DNA of 16,463 nucleotides from Pseudomonadota bacterium (GTDB lineage Bacteria > Myxococcota > Polyangia > Polyangiales > Polyangiaceae). The position numbers were made by a program, and so were the translations under genes. Location: assembly GCA_023419055.1 (NCBI GenBank), contig JAEZYO010001025.1, forward strand, positions 1 to 16,463. The letters run 5' to 3'. Under the pieces are notes generated by a model, which saw only the letters and a program-made list of their open reading frames with translations, did no database searches and was not told where the DNA came from. Of the stretch, positions 7,558 to 14,216 are shown in pieces; position 1 is the first letter of the stretch, and each line of letters opens with the position of its first letter.

Positions 7558-9250
7558 CGTCTGAATTCGTCCTCAGGGTGGCGCGCAGGGCGGTGAGACG
7601 TCGAAAGACGGGAAGATTCGCCTTTCGCGGGAGGAAACCGGCGGAGTATTGGCGACGGCACCAAGCGAGGTCCAATTCTCCATCCTTCTTTCGTGCGTGG
7701 AGAGGAATGATGACGACGTGATCCGGCACGAAATCATTGCCGAGCCGGGACCTGATGACGTGGTCCAGCTCACGACCCAACCTCTCTCGTGCCGCCGCTG
7801 CGCGAGTGCCCGCGAAGACGATCAGAACGAAAGCCCAAACCATGCCCGGGCTACTCGTCGCCACGGGAACGACGCAGGCACCGTCCACGCCGGGCAGGCG
7901 AGTGACGCACTCCACTACTTCGTCCTCCGGAAACACCCTGCCCGCTCGCCGCGGCAACAAGGTGTTGCCGTACAGGTACTCAGAAGCTCTCTTGACCAGC
8001 AGGAACCAGCCCGGATTCTTCGGATCCGGCTCCGCTCCACTGCTGAAGACTCCCGCGCCCCCCAGGGCATTGGCCCCAGAGGTCACGTCGCAGAGTGCGA
8101 AGGGAACGCCCGGCGACGGTACGACGAACGCGTCGGCGGTGCCGGGGCGGCGTGCAGCGATGAGCAACGCGCCGCCGCTCGCGGCGTCCACCAGTAGATT
8201 CGACGCTGGAAGAGCATCGAGCTCGTTCTTCTGGATGAACTCGCGCCAGGCGCTCCAATCGAGCGGCTCGTCGACGCTCTTCCACCAGTCGCGGAGCTCG
8301 GGGAGCGGCCCCGCTGGAGCCCGCCTGAGCACGTCCCGGAGCGCCGGGGAGACCCCCAGCGTCGTGATGAACGGCTGCGCCAACAGGCGGGGGTTGCGCT
8401 CGATGGCCGAGATCGAAAGCTCGACGAACCTGGCTCCGGTGAGGAGCGTCGCGAGGACGAGCGCCGGCTGGTGCTGCTCGAACGGGAGCCCCGGCGTCGC
8501 GAGCCCGCTGCTAGGAGTGATTCGGTACGCGAAGCGCGCGTCGCGGAGCCCCCAGAGGAGCGCGGCGTGGGCCGACACGGCGTTGGGCTGATCGAGCGGC
8601 GCCCGCACGGGCGAGAAGAGCTTGGCAAAGGCGTGTTGCGGGGCGTAGGCGCGCGGGGGCGGCGCGTGGCTCGCGCTGGAGCGAGCCACGGAGAGGGCGA
8701 GCTCCGCAAACTCCGCCGGCGGCGGAGGGCCGGCGGGGTCGAACACCACTCCCGAGGGTTTGAGCGCGCGCAGCCTCGTAGAGAGCGCGTCTTCCCCGAA
8801 CGAGGCCAGGCACGAAACGGTGAGCCCGAGCCGTAGCGCCGCAGCAAACGCGACGAGCCACGTCACTCCCATAGGTAGAGTGAGAGCCAAGACCTGCCCC
8901 GGCTCGAGCCCGGCGAGCGACCAGGCGGAGGCGCAGGAGGTGGCGGCGGCGTCGAGCTCCGCGAAAGACAGATGTTGAAACTCCCCGCCGGCGTCCAGCA
9001 CCGAGAGCGCGATCGCTCTCGAGGCCGCGTGTCGCGCGATCGCGTCGTGGTAGAGCTCGATCCCTCGCCCAGGGCGGCTCCGGAGCAGTCCTTCGCTCGA
9101 GCCTGCGTCCTCGAGAAGCGCGCTCCAGAAGGAGGTCGAGGCCGGATCAGCCGCGTAAGTCGCTTCGACGCCAGCCAAGTCGGGCGCGGCATCCCTCCGA
9201 GTGAGCTCGAGCGAGCCGAGCAGCGCCGTGATGTCGGTCGTCGCGCTCAA
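7547..9250 (-). CDS. AMP-binding (ANL superfamily) protein, apparently catalytically degenerate
   Basis: The 567-residue protein has an acyl-CoA-synthetase-like fold. At about residues 63-148 it shows the typical N-terminal block (LSFAELDAAATSCASAW, LEPGQVLALTLP, AAALRLGLTVSCL). At about 434-530 it shows the C-terminal subdomain (PEDEVVECVTRLPGVDGACVVPV, FVPDHVVIIP). The catalytic signatures are missing. The P-loop 'TSGTTGxPK' is at best TPSSGLATPG (245-254), there is no 'YGxTE', the 'TGD' is absent (GWFLLVKR at 414-421), and the C-terminal catalytic Lys region 'SGKI' reads DGEL (523-526). Adenylation is therefore unlikely. It starts with TTG at 9250, overlapping the previous stop as TTGA, with GGAGG 4 bases upstream. 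I know of no standard role for such a protein in a T6SS; adaptor, chaperone or immunity are guesses. Confidence 0.7.
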   Translation of the reverse strand: MSATTDITALLGSLELTRRDAAPDLAGVEATYAADPASTSFWSALLEDAGSSEGLLRSRPGRGIELYHDAIARHAASRAIALSVLDAGGEFQHLSFAELDAAATSCASAWSLAGLEPGQVLALTLPMGVTWLVAFAAALRLGLTVSCLASFGEDALSTRLRALKPSGVVFDPAGPPPPAEFAELALSVARSSASHAPPPRAYAPQHAFAKLFSPVRAPLDQPNAVSAHAALLWGLRDARFAYRITPSSGLATPGLPFEQHQPALVLATLLTGARFVELSISAIERNPRLLAQPFITTLGVSPALRDVLRRAPAGPLPELRDWWKSVDEPLDWSAWREFIQKNELDALPASNLLVDAASGGALLIAARRPGTADAFVVPSPGVPFALCDVTSGANALGGAGVFSSGAEPDPKNPGWFLLVKRASEYLYGNTLLPRRAGRVFPEDEVVECVTRLPGVDGACVVPVATSSPGMVWAFVLIVFAGTRAAAARERLGRELDHVIRSRLGNDFVPDHVVIIPLHARKKDGELDLAWCRRQYSAGFLPRKANLPVFRRLTALRATLRTNSDDAR

Positions 9251-10425
9251 TGTTCCTCCCCGTCGAGAGCCTCGTAGAAGAAGCGCGGACGCTCGGGCAG
9301 CGGCTCGTTCGTCACGCCCGCGGCGTGCATCACGTCGGACACGAACGTGGCGCACTGGCGCCGATCCGCGCTGTAGCGGTATCGACCCGACTGATACTCC
9401 GACACCTTGGCCATCGCCGCGTGCGCCTGGCCCTCCGTGATGGAGTAGGCCTGGGTCCTGACTCCGGGCTTGTCGAACGCAGCCGCGTCGTCGTGCACGA
9501 CACCCTCGACCCCCATCTTCAACCGCCCGAGGTCGCGCTGGGGATCGTACTTCCCGTAGTTCGCGGGCGAGAAGCCGAACGCCCGACGCTTTCCGTCCGG
9601 CGCTTCTATGGCAACGAAGCTATGACCGGCGAGCGCCTCGGGCTGAGGCGTGTCGTGCAGGTAGGCGCCGACGAGCAGCTGGTAGCCCTCGGCTCGTTGC
9701 ACGCTCCGAGCGCGCCCGAAGTCGCGCGGCGTCGCCGACAGCTTGGCCTGCGCCGCAGCCCGCCCATGTCGATCGGCTTCAGCCTCGAGCTCCTCGTCGT
9801 GAACCACCGCGACGCCGCTGCCGAACGGGTTGCCGACGCGACCCTCTCGTTGCTGGAGCACATGAGTGAGCTCGTGCCCGATGAGCTCGCGACCGTTCTG
9901 CGTGTGCGGCTGGTACTGACCGGGAGCGAAGTACAGATCGGCGCCCACCGTGAAAGCGAGAGCGCCGATCGCGGGCGCCTCCGCGCCGACGTGGACGCGG
10001 ACATCCGAGAAGTCGGCGCCGAAGTAACCCTCCATTTGCTGGCGAACCGACGTCGGCAACGGTTCGCCGCTCTTCTGGGCGGCGAGGAACCCCTGCGGCG
10101 TTCGAAACGCGCGCACGTCGGTCTTCGGTTGCAAGGCCGCCGCGTGGGGCCTCGACTCACGTCGTCCCGTTACCGTCGCCGGGTGAGGAGCGAGGCCCGC
10201 TCGCTCGAAGTGTCTCGATGCCAGCGCGGGGTGCGGTGCCCGGAGCCGCGGATCGACGAAGGCCGGCTGCGCGACGGCCTTCACCGACGCCACCGCCGGC
10301 CGTGCGGGGTGCGCACGATGAGTGTTACCTGCGGGCAGCGAGGTCCGAGCGAACCTTCGCACGGGAGCCGCCGCCGGCGGCTTCCGTTCAGGAAACAAAG
10401 CCTGAATCACGCGAACAGCCGACAT
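9247..10425 (-). CDS. eCIS-core (DUF4157) protein with permuted papain-like C-terminal domain; candidate T6SS effector
   Basis: This 392-residue protein has three parts. Residues 1-115 are Ala/Pro/Arg/His-rich and probably disordered. Residues about 121-193 are an eCIS core (DUF4157) domain: PLPTSVRQQMEGYFGADFSDVRVH, then GADLYFAPGQY, then the metallopeptidase-like HELTH (184-188) and a following acidic EELEAEAD. The C-terminal domain (about 247-392) has GHSFVAIE with His268 and later CATFVSDVMHAAG with Cys358. That His-before-Cys order suits permuted NlpC/P60 or LRAT-type papain folds, which attack peptidoglycan or lipids. DUF4157 is known mainly at the front of cargo proteins of extracellular contractile injection systems. 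I chose ATG 10425; TTG 10458 would add 11 residues. It lies between the PAAR gene and the ANL gene, which fits an effector. Confidence 0.72.
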   Translation of the reverse strand: MSAVRVIQALFPERKPPAAAPVRRFARTSLPAGNTHRAHPARPAVASVKAVAQPAFVDPRLRAPHPALASRHFERAGLAPHPATVTGRRESRPHAAALQPKTDVRAFRTPQGFLAAQKSGEPLPTSVRQQMEGYFGADFSDVRVHVGAEAPAIGALAFTVGADLYFAPGQYQPHTQNGRELIGHELTHVLQQREGRVGNPFGSGVAVVHDEELEAEADRHGRAAAQAKLSATPRDFGRARSVQRAEGYQLLVGAYLHDTPQPEALAGHSFVAIEAPDGKRRAFGFSPANYGKYDPQRDLGRLKMGVEGVVHDDAAAFDKPGVRTQAYSITEGQAHAAMAKVSEYQSGRYRYSADRRQCATFVSDVMHAAGVTNEPLPERPRFFYEALDGEEH

Positions 10426-10576
10426 CGCCGTTGCACAAGGTAGGAGCGTGAACCCCAAGCGGCCAACATCTCGAGTGCTGCTCGTGAGACTGACTCACGC
10501 AACGCGTATGAGCGCGTTGGTTTCGACGCCAGAAACTGCCACCCTGGTGACGCAGATAAGGCACCTCGATCTGCGC
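10426..10576. promoter_or_regulatory. PAAR-effector gap with two abutting hairpins
   Basis: The 151-bp space between the PAAR stop and the effector start holds two perfect inverted repeats side by side. The first, 10483-10499, is CGTGAG-ACTGA-CTCACG (6-bp stem). The second, 10500-10519 (right arm ends at 10519), is CAACGCG-TATGAG-CGCGTTG (7-bp stem, 6-nt loop). Neither is followed by a T-run on the minus strand, so they are not standard terminators. They could tune expression of spike tip versus effector by attenuation or RNA processing, or act as operator sites. No promoter was recognised with confidence. Confidence 0.4.
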
Positions 10577-10963
10577 TCAACCGACCGTGACTTTGAACTG
10601 ACCAGGATTGATGAGCTGAATCACACCACCCCACGCGCACATGAGCTTCGAGTTCATGTCGAGCGCGGGCGCGCCCTTCAGCAAAGTCTTGGCAGCCCCC
10701 GGCAACCACGGGCCCGACGGAACCGGGACACACGGCATCGGGGTCAAGACTCCCAGGGCCGCCGCGGTCGCCGCCGCAACCGCCGGATTCGAGAGGGACG
10801 AGCAAGCACCGAAGGGGCAAACGTTGAGAATCGGCCCCTGATCCGTCACGTTTCCTGCAGGTGAACCCGCCAGGCATTGATGCACCGGCAGCACGACGAG
10901 AGACCCCGGAGCGACACCGAAGCTGCACATCGCGGTTGCTCCCGCGACCACCTGAGGCGCCAT
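10577..10963 (-). CDS. PAAR-like spike-tip protein (DUF4280)
   Basis: This 128-residue protein is a PAAR-like (DUF4280) domain, the small cone that sharpens the VgrG tip and often connects effectors to it. Visible hallmarks are MCSFG at 12-16, CPFGACSSLSNP at 49-60, the Ala-rich turn into LTPMPCVPV at 73-81, PWLPGA at 85-90 and the terminal CAWGGVIQL from 109. Six Cys are present at 13, 30, 49, 54, 78 and 109, likely metal ligands or disulphides. I chose ATG 10963, which has GAGG about 9 bases upstream and places MAPQVVAGATAMCSFG at the usual family start; GTG at 10978 has no ribosome site. It is 41 bp downstream of the regulator-like gene and 151 bp upstream of the eCIS-core protein. Confidence 0.85.
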   Translation of the reverse strand: MAPQVVAGATAMCSFGVAPGSLVVLPVHQCLAGSPAGNVTDQGPILNVCPFGACSSLSNPAVAAATAAALGVLTPMPCVPVPSGPWLPGAAKTLLKGAPALDMNSKLMCAWGGVIQLINPGQFKVTVG

Positions 10964-11004
10964 CGTGCCGATCCTCACCGATGCGCCGCGCGGGGTTAAG
11001 TTTG

Positions 11005-11688
11005 TTAGAGGGCGGTGCGCCGCTCGGACTCTCGCTGCACTCGAGCGAGCTCGTGCTCGATGAGGGAGATTCTGTCTCGCACCCGCTTCACGATGACGAG
11101 AAGCTCCTGCACTTCGCCGCGATCGAGCTTCGTCGCCTCATCCAAGCCTTGTAGAGCCTCTGGAGCCGTCAGCCGGCCGATCCGGCGAATGCTCTTGATG
11201 TACTCGGGTGATCGCGGCCGCCCACCGCGATGCCGGTCTCGCTCGGATAGTTCAGTCACTTCACGTTCGAGACGCGCGACGGACCAGCCGCCGCTCACCG
11301 CCTTCTCGAGCAGCTCGCTCTGAGTCTCGGCCGGCGCCGAGAGCAGCACTCGCAAGTGACTCACCCCGACGTGTTGCGAAATCTGGTTCCAAGATACCGG
11401 GTTCAGCCGCAAGTGCAGCTCGTAGAGGGCGAGCGATCGGTAGAGGGTCGCCGGGCTGATGCACAGGGCCGGGTGCCTGGCCAGCGCTCGCAGGCTGCTC
11501 GCCTTCCTCCCCCGACTCCGCCACTCCGTCAGGTCCCCCTGGTAGAGCTTGGAAAACACGATTCGACCGACGTCCAACGCGAATTCCAGGGCTGCCTTGC
11601 GCGAAAGGTTGGCTATTTCGAGTGCAACGCTTTGCACCCTGGCCTCTACATTGGCCTCTTGGTCCAAGACGGTTAACGCACTGTTCAT
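11005..11688 (-). CDS. Putative DNA-binding protein with coiled-coil C-terminus (YhcG/DUF1016- or ParB-like HTH impression)
   Basis: The 227-residue product is entirely helical in character. A helix-turn-helix-like segment lies at about 66-95 (ARHPALCISPATLYRSLALYEL). A block at about 99-143 (VSWNQISQHVGVSHLRVLLSAP, then GGWSVARLEREV) recalls the 'W.h...Ll' and 'WS...Le' pattern of DUF1016/YhcG N-terminal domains. The tail from about 190 is a charged, heptad-like coiled coil ending in an Arg/Glu-rich tip. A basic patch RHRGGRPRSP sits at 152-161. I do not recognise a named family with certainty. ATG 11688 has GGGGAGGA 8 bases upstream, which fixes the start over an upstream TTG. Lying 41 bp upstream of the PAAR gene in the same direction, it may be the operon's first gene and regulator. 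Confidence 0.55.
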   Translation of the reverse strand: MNSALTVLDQEANVEARVQSVALEIANLSRKAALEFALDVGRIVFSKLYQGDLTEWRSRGRKASSLRALARHPALCISPATLYRSLALYELHLRLNPVSWNQISQHVGVSHLRVLLSAPAETQSELLEKAVSGGWSVARLEREVTELSERDRHRGGRPRSPEYIKSIRRIGRLTAPEALQGLDEATKLDRGEVQELLVIVKRVRDRISLIEHELARVQRESERRTAL

Positions 11689-11750
11689 CTTTCTGATCCT
11701 CCCCAAACTCTTCTCAGCGCAACGCTGTCGTTTACCAGAATCTCTGCCCG

Positions 11751-11765
11751 AAAGGAGGTGAAATG
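11751..11765 (+). promoter_or_regulatory. Perfect Shine-Dalgarno followed by an ATG on the plus strand
   Basis: AAAGGAGGTG (11751-11760) is fully complementary to the 3' end of bacterial 16S rRNA and stands at ideal spacing before ATG 11763-11765. The frame is open to 12230 (155 codons). However, from 11925 on it is antisense to the oxidoreductase and Arg-rich, so only a short leader-like peptide is plausible. The divergent orientation to the regulator at 11688 is notable. It may instead be coincidence. Confidence 0.3.
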
Positions 11766-11793
11766 GAGTTTCCAGGTGGAAACTCTCATTTCA
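11759..11793. promoter_or_regulatory. Long imperfect hairpin upstream of the regulator gene
   Basis: TGAAATG-GAGTTTCC (11759-11773) pairs with GGAAACTC-(T)-CATTTCA (11778-11793) across an AGGT loop, giving 15 paired bases with one bulged T. It lies 71 bp upstream of the regulator's ATG and 132 bp downstream of the oxidoreductase stop. The stem is A/T-rich for this genome and has no clean T-run, so an operator or mRNA structure is as likely as a terminator. In a plus-strand transcript it would bury the ATG at 11763. Confidence 0.5.
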
Positions 11794-11924
11794 TGACTGA
11801 GCCACAACGAACCACCGGACGAGCCTACGACCGTCGGCGGCTACGTTCGAGGAGCGCCTCTCGTTCGCGGCGCGCCCCGAGCGACCGGCCGAGACCTTTC
11901 GAACTCTCTTTCGCTCGGCGACGT

Positions 11925-12962
11925 TCAGCTGCTCTCGAGCAGCGCGTGCACGCGGGGCGCGACTTCCGTCCCGATGAGCTCGATGCTCTGCAGCATCTCC
12001 GCGTGGGGGAGCGGTCCGCTACTGTACTTGAGGTCGAATCGCGAGAGCGAGAGCGCGCGCGCCGTCGCAGCGATCTTGCGCGCGACAGTCTCGGGCGAGC
12101 CGACGAAGAGCGCTCCTTCCGAACCCGCTTCGCGCTCGAACTCCGCGCGGCTCGGCGGCGGCCAGCCGCGCTCCGCGCCGATCTTCGCCCGCAGCTCTCG
12201 GTAGTGGGGCCAGAGTTGCTCCCGAGCTAGAGTGTCGGATTTTGCGACGTGGCCTGGCGAATGGACCCCGATCGGGCGAGGTCCGTGCCCGAACTCCTTC
12301 AGCGCGGTCTTGTAGAGCTCGACGTACGGGGCGAAGCGCTGCGGGTTGCCCCCGATGATGGCGAGCATCAAGTCGAAGCCGTAGCGAGCGGCGCGCACGA
12401 CCGATTCGGGGCTGCCTCCGACGCCGATCCAGGTCCGCAGGAGGCCGCTTTCGACGGGAGGGTAGACGCTCTGACTCCGAAGCGGCGGACGGGTCGAGCC
12501 GGACCAGGTCACGGGCGTGCCGGCACGCACCTGGCTGAAAAGCTCGAGCTTCTCCTCGAACAGCTTCTCGTAATCAGCGAGGTCGAACCCGAACAGCGGG
12601 AACGACTCGGTGAACGAGCCCCGCCCGAGGATCACTTCCGCTCGTCCGTTCGACAACGCGTCGAGCGTGGCGAAGCGCTGGAACACCCGGATTGGATCGT
12701 CCGAGCTCAGGACCGTCACGGACGACCCCAGATGAATACGCTCGGTGCGGGCGGCGATGGCCGCGAGCACGACCTCCGGCGCGGACACGGCGAAGTCGTC
12801 GCGGTGATGCTCGCCGACTCCGAAGAAGGAAAGCCCTACCTGGTCAGCGAGCTCGGCCTGCTTTACCACGTTGCGGAGGACCTCCGCGTGCGACGCGAGC
12901 TCACCGCCAGCCGTTCGGGTGCGGTCGCCGAAGGTGTCCAGACCGATCTCGAGCTTCGACAT
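11925..12962 (-). CDS. Luciferase-like monooxygenase (LLM class flavin-dependent oxidoreductase)
   Basis: The 345-residue product is a bacterial-luciferase-superfamily TIM-barrel enzyme that would use reduced flavin (FMN or F420) to oxidise an unknown substrate in the cytoplasm. The start SKLEIGLDTFGD is typical of one LLM subgroup. Further marks are FFGVGEHHRDDFAVSAPEVVL (about 47-67), TERIHLGSSVTVLSSDDPIRV, and later the GVGGSPESVVRAARYGFDLMLAIIGG block, followed by GHVAKSD and a C-terminal FVGSPETVARKI segment. I chose ATG 12962 because the family begins there; GTG 12980 would add six residues. No strong ribosome site is seen. It is not part of the secretion operon: 236 bp separate it from the regulator gene. 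Confidence 0.88.
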   Translation of the reverse strand: MSKLEIGLDTFGDRTRTAGGELASHAEVLRNVVKQAELADQVGLSFFGVGEHHRDDFAVSAPEVVLAAIAARTERIHLGSSVTVLSSDDPIRVFQRFATLDALSNGRAEVILGRGSFTESFPLFGFDLADYEKLFEEKLELFSQVRAGTPVTWSGSTRPPLRSQSVYPPVESGLLRTWIGVGGSPESVVRAARYGFDLMLAIIGGNPQRFAPYVELYKTALKEFGHGPRPIGVHSPGHVAKSDTLAREQLWPHYRELRAKIGAERGWPPPSRAEFEREAGSEGALFVGSPETVARKIAATARALSLSRFDLKYSSGPLPHAEMLQSIELIGTEVAPRVHALLESS

Positions 12963-13023
12963 GACGCAGAAGCTAATCACCCGCAGTGCATACTGCTAGT
13001 TCCCCCTGCGCAACGGAGAGTTG

Positions 13024-13061
13024 CTCGTTTGCGGGGCGCCAGGGAGCCGCCCCCGCACGAG
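13024..13061 (-). terminator. Possible terminator hairpin after the sensor-kinase gene
   Basis: CTCGT-(TT)-GCGGGG (13024-13036) pairs with CCCCGC-ACGAG (13051-13061), an 11-bp GC-rich stem with a two-base bulge and a 14-base loop. It lies 33 bp beyond the stop of the kinase and 61 bp before the oxidoreductase start. There is no T-run, so intrinsic termination is uncertain. Confidence 0.35.
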
Positions 13062-13094
13062 CCCACCGCTAACTCTTCGGGGTTACAGACGTTG

Positions 13095-14216
13095 TCAGTG
13101 CGGCTCCGGAGCGGGCGGCAGGGACACCCTGAACGTCGTCCCGCGACCGACCTCCGACTCGAAGGTGATGGAGCCGCCGTGCGCCTCGACGATGCTGCGA
13201 CTCACGAAGAGCCCGAGGCCGGTGCCCAAACCTACGGGCTTGGTCGTGAAGAAGGGATCGAAGACGCGGGCCTGGAGCTCGTCGGGGATGCCACAGCCGG
13301 TGTCGTGGATCTCGACCACCGCGTGCCCGACCGGATCCGTGCTGCTCCGAAGCTCGATCTCGTTGCGGTATGGAGTGACGTCTTGCATCGCCTGCGCAGC
13401 GTTCACGAGCAGATTCACGAACACCTGCGTGAGCTTCGTTTCATCCCCCTGGATGAGCGGCGTCGCCCCGAACGCCTCCCGCAGCTGAGCGCGGAGCCTG
13501 ATCTCTCCGCCGGCGATGATCGCAGCCGTCGACAACACCGGCGCGAGGGAGAGCCTAGAGGAGCCTCCCCACTCACCCCGCGCGGCGATGCGGAGCGCGC
13601 GCACGACGTTCGTGACGCGGTCGGCGCCCGCGCGCAGCTCGCCGAGCCCGTCCAGAACCCCCGTGAGCCGCCCCTCGGGCAGCTCCTTCGAGAGCGCCAC
13701 GAGCTCACGCTCGAGGAAGTCCGTGCTCATCAGCACGTAGGTCATCGGATTGCTGATTTCGTGCCCCAACGTAGCGGCCATGGTGCCGAGCGACGCGAGC
13801 CGATCCAGGTGCTCCAAGCGCGCGGCGCGGGAGTACTCGCGCTCCAGGGCGGCGAACGCGTTACGCACCGCGTGCTCCAGCGAATCAGCCGTGAACGGCT
13901 TTCGTAGAACGTAGTCGACGTCGATCGCCGCCGTGGCCGCGGTGTCGGCCGACACCACGATCACCGGGAGATCGCGGAACCTCGGCGAGCTTTGCTGCCG
14001 ATGGCGAAACTCGCGACCGTCCATGATCGGCATGTGCAAGTCGAGCAAGATGAGGCTGGGGAGCGGGTCGTGCTCGAGGCGATCGAGGGCCGCTTGCCCG
14101 TTCGTCACGCGCTCCGCGACGTATCCGGCGTCCGACAGCACCTCGACCACCAACTCCGCGGAATCCTCGTCGTCCTCGACGACGAGAACGCGACGAGACG
14201 GCGAAAGGCTCATCAT
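13095..14216 (-). CDS. Hybrid response regulator-histidine kinase (REC-HisKA-HATPase)
   Basis: The 373-residue protein has a receiver domain at about 8-122, with acidic residues at 14-16, phospho-acceptor Asp59 in LILLDLHMP, and Lys106 in RKPF. It is joined by a short coiled helix (LEREYSRAARLEHLDRLASLG) to a HisKA domain with His152 in GHEISNP, then a HATPase_c domain with the N-box NLLVNAAQAM, the G1 box DTGCGIPD, the F-box FDPFFTTK and the G2 box GTGLGL. There is no membrane segment, so it is a cytoplasmic kinase controlled through its own receiver. No output regulator lies beside it. ATG 14216 is directly followed by a second ATG at 14213; either is possible, with GAGA a few bases upstream. 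The longer open frame further upstream is low-complexity and not counted. Confidence 0.9.
   Translation of the reverse strand: MMSLSPSRRVLVVEDDEDSAELVVEVLSDAGYVAERVTNGQAALDRLEHDPLPSLILLDLHMPIMDGREFRHRQQSSPRFRDLPVIVVSADTAATAAIDVDYVLRKPFTADSLEHAVRNAFAALEREYSRAARLEHLDRLASLGTMAATLGHEISNPMTYVLMSTDFLERELVALSKELPEGRLTGVLDGLGELRAGADRVTNVVRALRIAARGEWGGSSRLSLAPVLSTAAIIAGGEIRLRAQLREAFGATPLIQGDETKLTQVFVNLLVNAAQAMQDVTPYRNEIELRSSTDPVGHAVVEIHDTGCGIPDELQARVFDPFFTTKPVGLGTGLGLFVSRSIVEAHGGSITFESEVGRGTTFRVSLPPAPEPH

Noticed and set aside
9250..10443. Plus-strand open frame of 397 codons opposite the eCIS-core protein
   Set aside because: The minus-strand product has clear DUF4157 and papain-like motifs, while the plus-strand frame is Arg-rich without motifs.
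10520..10545. Sigma-54-like TGGCAG...TGGCG on the minus strand upstream of the effector gene
   Set aside because: The spacing between the GG and the required GC does not fit the GG-N10-GC rule.
10407..10928. Minus-strand 173-codon frame overlapping the PAAR gene and the effector start
   Set aside because: The PAAR-like frame (10577-10963) has the family hallmarks in the same DNA; this frame is Gly/Ser/Arg-rich and unrecognisable.
11763..12230. Full 155-codon plus-strand protein behind the perfect Shine-Dalgarno
   Set aside because: Two thirds of it is antisense to a clear oxidoreductase gene and it is Arg-rich; only the SD, the ATG and the hairpin were kept as observations.
12249..13907. 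Plus-strand open frame of 552 codons antisense to the oxidoreductase and kinase
   Set aside because: It spans two clear genes and the gap between them, has Arg/Glu/Pro-biased composition and no motif; a shadow frame.
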